From Acidobacteriota bacterium (lineage in GTDB: Bacteria > Acidobacteriota > Terriglobia > Acidoferrales > 2-02-FULL-67-57): DNA of 18,404 nt. Below, in pieces: positions 14,360 through 18,404 of this stretch. Within the stretch, counting starts at the first letter, position 1; each line of letters begins with the position of its first letter. The DNA lies in assembly GCA_016210895.1 (NCBI GenBank), contig JACQTG010000184.1, positions 1-18,404 on the forward strand. Reading direction: 5' to 3'. Below the pieces are notes generated by a model, which had not been told where the DNA came from, searched no databases, and saw nothing but the letters and a program-made list of their open reading frames with translations. Position numbers and translations under genes: made by a program.

Positions 14360-15771
14360 AAAGGGCCGGCGCCAACAACCCGGGAATGCAGCTGAAAGGC
14401 AGGAACGCCCTCGTCGTTGGCCTCGCGCGTACGGGTGCGGCCACGGCTGAGTTTCTGGCCCGGCGCAGGGCGCGCGTGACCATCAGTGAACTGAAGCCGG
14501 CTGAGCAAGTGGCCGCCTTGGCGGAGCGACTCCGCGGGCTGGGTGTCCGGCTCGAGTGCGGCGGCCATGAGGAGCGGAGTTTCCTCTCCGCCGACTTGAT
14601 CATTCCGAGCCCGGGCGTTCCCCTCGACCTGCCTGCGCTCCTGGCCGCTCGCCACAGAGGCATTGAAATCATCAGCGAGTTGGAGCTGGCTTGGCGCTTT
14701 CTGCGGGGCACGGTCGTGGCCATTACCGGCTCGAATGGGAAGACCACGACCACGGCGCTGCTGGGGAAAATCTTGGCCGATGCGGGACGCCCCACCCAGG
14801 TCGGCGGCAACATTGGCACGCCGGCCATCAGCTTGGTCGAGACCTCCAGCGAGCAGAGCGTCACCGTGCTCGAAGCCAGCAGCTTCCAACTCGAGGCCGT
14901 GACCAGCTTCCGCCCGCGCGTAGCCGCCCTGCTCAACATCAGCCCCGATCATCTCGACCGCCACGCTTCGATGCAGGACTACGTCACCGCCAAGGCGCGC
15001 CTATTCGGACACCAGCGCGGCGACGACTTCGCCATCTTCAATGCCGACGACCCGCAGTGCGCCGCCTTGGCCCCCGAGGTGCGCGCCCAGCGCTTCTGGT
15101 TCAGCCGTCAGCGCCGCCTGGATATGGGTGCCTTCCTCGAGGGCGATTGGGTTGCCTTCGCCAACGGGCCGGCCCAGGAGTGCGTGCTCGAGCGCAAAAC
15201 CATTCGTCCCAAAGGCACGCACAATCTGGAAAACGTCCTGGCCGCGGTCTGCGCTGCGCGCCTGCTGGAGGTTTCTGCGGAAGCCATCCGCCGCGCCGTG
15301 GCAGGGTTTGAGGGCGTTGAGCACCGGCTGGAGTTTGTGGCGGAACTCGCGGGTGTCGCTTTCTACAACGACTCCAAGGCCACCAACGTAGACGCAGCGT
15401 TGAAGGCAATTGAGGCCTTTGTGGGGAATCTGATTGTGATTCTGGGTGGCAAGGACAAGGGAAGCGACTTCCGCCCGCTGCGCGCGCTCCTTGCCGATCG
15501 GGCGCGACACGTGCTGCTGATTGGGGCGGCGCGCCAGAAATTGGCCGAACAGCTGCGCGATGGCTTCCCCCTCGAAGAGGTTGAGACCTTGCCTCAGGCG
15601 GTCGCACGCGCAGCGGAAGTGGCACGTGCGGGCGACACGGTGTTGCTCGCGCCTGCCTGTGCCAGCTTCGACCAGTTTGAAAACTTCGAGCATCGCGGCC
15701 GCGTGTTCAAGGAGGAAGTGCGGAAACTGGCGGCCCGCCTGAGTTCGAGGAAGTATGGCCAAACGGCTTGA
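14356..15771 (+). CDS. murD: UDP-MurNAc-L-alanine:D-glutamate ligase MurD
   Basis: A 471-residue Mur ligase adding D-glutamate to UDP-MurNAc-L-Ala. The N-terminal Rossmann-like domain has [15 protein letters not shown] and SPGVPLD (85-91). The P-loop is TGSNGKTTT (124-132), then GGNIGTP and LEASSFQLE. The central and C-terminal blocks include [42 protein letters not shown] and [19 protein letters not shown] chose the ATG at 14356, which overlaps the mraY stop. An ATG at 14386 is a reasonable alternative that would remove ten non-conserved residues. The gene ends inside ftsW with a 17-bp overlap. Confidence 0.96.
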   Translation: MKRAGANNPGMQLKGRNALVVGLARTGAATAEFLARRRARVTISELKPAEQVAALAERLRGLGVRLECGGHEERSFLSADLIIPSPGVPLDLPALLAARHRGIEIISELELAWRFLRGTVVAITGSNGKTTTTALLGKILADAGRPTQVGGNIGTPAISLVETSSEQSVTVLEASSFQLEAVTSFRPRVAALLNISPDHLDRHASMQDYVTAKARLFGHQRGDDFAIFNADDPQCAALAPEVRAQRFWFSRQRRLDMGAFLEGDWVAFANGPAQECVLERKTIRPKGTHNLENVLAAVCAARLLEVSAEAIRRAVAGFEGVEHRLEFVAELAGVAFYNDSKATNVDAALKAIEAFVGNLIVILGGKDKGSDFRPLRALLADRARHVLLIGAARQKLAEQLRDGFPLEEVETLPQAVARAAEVARAGDTVLLAPACASFDQFENFEHRGRVFKEEVRKLAARLSSRKYGQTA

Positions 15772-16846
15772 ACTCGACCGCATCCTGTTGGGGAGCGTGC
15801 TGGCGCTACTCACCTTCGGCATCATCATGGTGTTCAGCGCGTCGGCCGTCTATGCGCGCGAGCAGTTGGGAGGTCCCTATGTCCTGCTGTGGCGGCAACT
15901 GCTCTGGTTGGCCGTGGGGGTAGCGGCGATGTTCGCGCTCGTGCAGCTCGACTATCGGAGTCTGCGCCAGCCGGCAGCGATCTTTACCGCCATCTGTGTG
16001 GTGGTAGTGTTGCTCGTCGCTGTGCTCTTCTGGGATTCGGCGCGGAACACGCAGCGGTGGATTCGGTGGGGTTCGTTCTCGATGCAGCCCTCCGAGCTGG
16101 CAAAACTCGTTTTGATCCTGTTCCTGGCCTACTTTCTCGACCGGCGCCGCCGTGCGATCAACGACCCGGTAGGGACCTTGTTTCCCGCCTCAGCCATAGT
16201 TGCCCTCCTGGTGGGGTTAGTGGTGGTTGAGCCGGATCTAGGGACAGCTGCGGCCCTGGCGTTGATTGCTGGTTCGATGTTCTTCGTCGCCGGTCTGCGC
16301 TGGCGCTACCTAGCCGGTCTGGCGTTCCTGGCTTTGCCCGCATTCTATTTTCTTGTCGTCCGAGTTCCCTATCGCGTCGAACGTATCCGAGCCTTTCTCG
16401 ACCCGGCGGCCGATCCGCAAGGCGGGGGCTTCCAGATGTTGCAATCGCTGCTGGCAATTGGCTCCGGCGGCATTACCGGTGTGGGCTTGATGGACGGCAA
16501 GCAGAAACTCTTCTATCTTCCGGAGGCACATACAGATTTCATTTTTGCCGTGGTAGCAGAGGAGCTAGGTCTGCTCGGAGCGGCGGTCGTGGTGGGGCTG
16601 TTTGGTGTCTTTTGCTGGCGGAGCTTCCGCGTGGTGCTGGGAGCACCGGATAACTTTTCCCGGCTGCTGGCCACCGGAGCGACGGCGATGGTCATTTGGC
16701 AGGCACTCATCAATCTGAGCGTGGTGCTGGGACTCCTGCCGACGAAGGGCATCCCACTGCCCTTCATCAGCTACGGCGGCACGAGCCTGCTGGTGATGTT
16801 GCTGGGCACGGGTCTACTCTTGAACGTAAGCCAGTACGTGGATTGA
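15755..16846 (+). CDS. ftsW: Septal peptidoglycan glycosyltransferase FtsW (SEDS family)
   Basis: A 363-residue polytopic SEDS protein with about ten membrane segments. FtsW polymerises lipid II into glycan strands at the septum together with FtsI. Family marks include GIIMVFSASAVYA near the start, NTQRWIRWGSFSMQPSELAKL (103-123), VEPDLGTA, the extracellular loop with GGGF and GIGxG-like IGSGGITGVGL, LPEAHTDFIFAVVAEELG, and PTKGIPLPFISYGGTSL near the C-terminus. The ATG at 15755 lies inside the end of murD and has GAGGAA just upstream. The protein is near the lower end of family length because both termini are short. I call it FtsW rather than RodA because of its dcw position between murD and murG. 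Confidence 0.96.
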   Translation: MAKRLELDRILLGSVLALLTFGIIMVFSASAVYAREQLGGPYVLLWRQLLWLAVGVAAMFALVQLDYRSLRQPAAIFTAICVVVVLLVAVLFWDSARNTQRWIRWGSFSMQPSELAKLVLILFLAYFLDRRRRAINDPVGTLFPASAIVALLVGLVVVEPDLGTAAALALIAGSMFFVAGLRWRYLAGLAFLALPAFYFLVVRVPYRVERIRAFLDPAADPQGGGFQMLQSLLAIGSGGITGVGLMDGKQKLFYLPEAHTDFIFAVVAEELGLLGAAVVVGLFGVFCWRSFRVVLGAPDNFSRLLATGATAMVIWQALINLSVVLGLLPTKGIPLPFISYGGTSLLVMLLGTGLLLNVSQYVD

Positions 16847-16861
16847 CATGGTTGTGAGGCG

Positions 16862-17929
16862 ATGCGTGTGATGATGGTCGGTGGCGCGACCGGTGGACAC
16901 GTTTTTCCGGCGCTGGCAGTGGCGGCGGAGTTGCGGCGCCGGGGTTCGAGTCCCGAGATTGCCTTCGTAGGCGTTGAGGAGGGAGTTGAAGCCCGTGTCG
17001 TTCCTGCTGCCGGCTATCCCCTGTACACCGTGCCGGCGGCGCGCTTCCGCGGGGCGGCCTGGGGCGGAAAGGCCCGCAGCCTGTGGTTGCTCGCGCATAG
17101 CACAACTGTGTGCACCCGGCTTTTTGACCAATTTAGGCCCAATGTGCTGTTCGGCGTGGGTGGCTATGCCTCAGCACCGGCGATGCTGGCCGCCGTGCTC
17201 AGCCAACGGGCGACGGTGCTGTTTGAGCCCAACGCCGGGCCGGGACTGGCCAACCGCTTGCTGGCGCCACTGGCCACGCGCGTGGCGGTGGCCTATGAGG
17301 AGACCGTGCGCTTTTTTGATCGCCGGGCCGTGCGCACCGGAACCCCTGTTCGGGAGGAATTCTTTCGCGTGGCGCGCAAGCAGCACCTGCCGCCGTTTAC
17401 GCTGCTTATTTTCGGTGGCAGCCAGGGAGCCTTGGCGATCAACGCAGCCGTTATCGATGCGTTGGATCGTCTGCGAACCGCGCGCCCCGAGTTACGCTTC
17501 ATTCATCAGACGGGCCAGCGCGATTTTGAGGCCGTGCGCACCGCCTATGCCCGTCGGGGGATACCGGCCGAGGTACATCCCTTCATTGACAATATGGCCG
17601 AGTGTTTTGCCCAGGCTGACCTGATCCTCTGCCGGGCTGGAGCGAGCGCGCTGGCAGAGCTGGCAGCGGCAGGCAAGGCGGCGATTCTGGTTCCCTATCC
17701 GCATGCGGCCGACCAGCACCAGTTGCGCAACGCCGAGTTGCTGGTGCGTGCTGGCGCGGCGCGCATGATGGAGCAGCGGGAGTTGACCGGCGAGCGGCTG
17801 GCCGGCGATATGCTCCATCTGTTGGAGCACCCCGAGCATCTCGGGAGTCTAGAAGAGCGCGTGCGGGCCTTTGCCGTACCGGATGCGGCGGCGCGCATTG
17901 CCGACTTGATTGAGAGCGTGGCGCGATGA
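16862..17929 (+). CDS. murG: Lipid II synthase MurG (GlcNAc transferase)
   Basis: A 355-residue GT28-family glycosyltransferase that adds GlcNAc from UDP-GlcNAc to lipid I on the inner membrane face. The N-terminal glycine loop [12 protein letters not shown] (7-18) binds the lipid I side. Then come [27 protein letters not shown] (EQN in many homologues, EPN here) and the second-domain loop [49 protein letters not shown] and [15 protein letters not shown] form the UDP-GlcNAc site. The ATG at 16862 has TGTGAGG upstream and follows ftsW by 15 nt. The stop overlaps the murC ATG (ATGA). Confidence 0.97.
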   Translation: MRVMMVGGATGGHVFPALAVAAELRRRGSSPEIAFVGVEEGVEARVVPAAGYPLYTVPAARFRGAAWGGKARSLWLLAHSTTVCTRLFDQFRPNVLFGVGGYASAPAMLAAVLSQRATVLFEPNAGPGLANRLLAPLATRVAVAYEETVRFFDRRAVRTGTPVREEFFRVARKQHLPPFTLLIFGGSQGALAINAAVIDALDRLRTARPELRFIHQTGQRDFEAVRTAYARRGIPAEVHPFIDNMAECFAQADLILCRAGASALAELAAAGKAAILVPYPHAADQHQLRNAELLVRAGAARMMEQRELTGERLAGDMLHLLEHPEHLGSLEERVRAFAVPDAAARIADLIESVAR

Positions 17930-18404
17930 CTTCAACTGAGCTGAATTATCCGCCCCGCCACCGCATCCACTTCGTGGGCATCGGCGGCACCGGGATGAGC
18001 GGCATCGCTGAGGTGTTGCTGACGCTCGGCTACACCGTTTCCGGCTCCGACCTCCATCCCTCGGCTGTCACTGAGCGGCTAGCGCGGCTCGGAGCCAAGG
18101 TGTTCGGGGGTCATCGCGCCGAACACGTCGCTGGGGCGCAGGTGGTCGTGGTTTCGACCGCCATTGGCGCGGACAACCCGGAAGTCCAGGAAGCGCACCG
18201 CCGCCAGATTCCCGTCATTCCGCGGGCGGAGATGCTGGCAGAACTGATGCGGCTGAAATACGGCATCGCCGTGGCGGGCTCACACGGAAAAACCACGACC
18301 ACGTCGCTTATTGCCGGCCTGCTGGCCGCGGCCGGACTCGATCCCACTTTTGTCGTCGGGGGTCGGGTGAACCAGGCGGGGGTGCACGCTCGACTGGGCA
18401 AGGG
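17926..18404 (+). CDS. murC: UDP-MurNAc:L-alanine ligase MurC, N-terminal part (runs off right edge)
   Basis: The first 159 residues are present and the frame is open to the window end. The N-terminal domain has [18 protein letters not shown] (15-32), the UDP-MurNAc-binding glycine loop of MurC, then [14 protein letters not shown] and [13 protein letters not shown]. The ATP loop [11 protein letters not shown] (118-128) follows, with the His characteristic of MurC, and VVGGRVN. MurC adds L-alanine to UDP-MurNAc, the first step of the stem peptide. The ATG overlaps the murG stop by 4 bp. About two-thirds of the protein is missing. murB, ddl, ftsQ, ftsA and ftsZ, if the usual order continues, would lie to the right. 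Confidence 0.97.
   Translation, partial: MTSTELNYPPRHRIHFVGIGGTGMSGIAEVLLTLGYTVSGSDLHPSAVTERLARLGAKVFGGHRAEHVAGAQVVVVSTAIGADNPEVQEAHRRQIPVIPRAEMLAELMRLKYGIAVAGSHGKTTTTSLIAGLLAAAGLDPTFVVGGRVNQAGVHARLGK

Noticed and set aside
1..18404. CRISPR arrays, insertion sequences, prophage or defence genes
   Set aside because: No regularly spaced repeat array, transposase, integrase or defence-type domain is visible in any frame. The only repeats are the tRNA end copy, the MraZ boxes and the ftsL-ftsI hairpins.

Overview
The window is a GC-rich bacterial chromosomal segment. From position 5959 to the right edge it carries the 5' two-thirds of a division and cell wall (dcw) operon in the order mraZ-rsmH-ftsL-ftsI-murE-murF-mraY-murD-ftsW-murG-murC. 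The order is orthodox and I see no inserted gene. MurE has the DNPR motif of meso-diaminopimelate-adding enzymes, and FtsI ends in a PASTA domain. With the upstream mix (a YchF-like P-loop protein, a ZIP transporter, an AlkD-like protein, and an ECF sigma / anti-sigma / DUF3106 cassette) this suggests a Gram-negative-type bacterium of the Acidobacteriota or a nearby deep lineage. That placement is inference from gene content; no phylogeny was done.

Layout. 1-656 (minus): the N-terminal part of a MoxR AAA+ ATPase, cut by the left edge. 696-771 (plus): tRNA-Val(CAC) with its own promoter, divergent from moxR. Just behind it lies a second copy of the tRNA 3' end, split by a 24-nt palindrome-like insert. 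999-1487: a DUF4149 membrane protein. 1526-4077: three closely packed genes (YchF-like protein, ZIP transporter, AlkD-like protein). 4110-5910: an ECF sigma factor, a zinc-finger anti-sigma factor with one membrane segment, and an exported DUF3106 protein, coupled by 4-bp overlaps. 5911-6154: the dcw control region, with a near-consensus sigma70 promoter followed at once by 10/11-bp-spaced AAAGTGG repeats, the expected MraZ operator, and then a structured leader. 6155-18404: the dcw genes, most of them overlapping or nearly so.

How the genes work together. MurE, MurF, MurD and MurC build the UDP-MurNAc-pentapeptide. MraY and MurG turn it into lipid II. FtsW polymerises lipid II and FtsI crosslinks it at the division site, where FtsL belongs to the regulatory complex. 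MraZ probably represses the whole unit through the operator, and RsmH methylates 16S rRNA. The sigma/anti-sigma/DUF3106 cassette looks like an envelope-signalling module lying directly upstream, but no functional link to dcw is shown.

I did not find a wholly new multi-gene system. The points most worth a second look are a protein made of eight 18-residue repeats in the sigma cassette (5227-5910), five hairpins between ftsL and ftsI (7904-8078), the interrupted tRNA 3'-end duplication (747-825), a YchF paralogue with degenerate switch motifs (1526-2623), and the mraZ operator and leader architecture (5948-6131).
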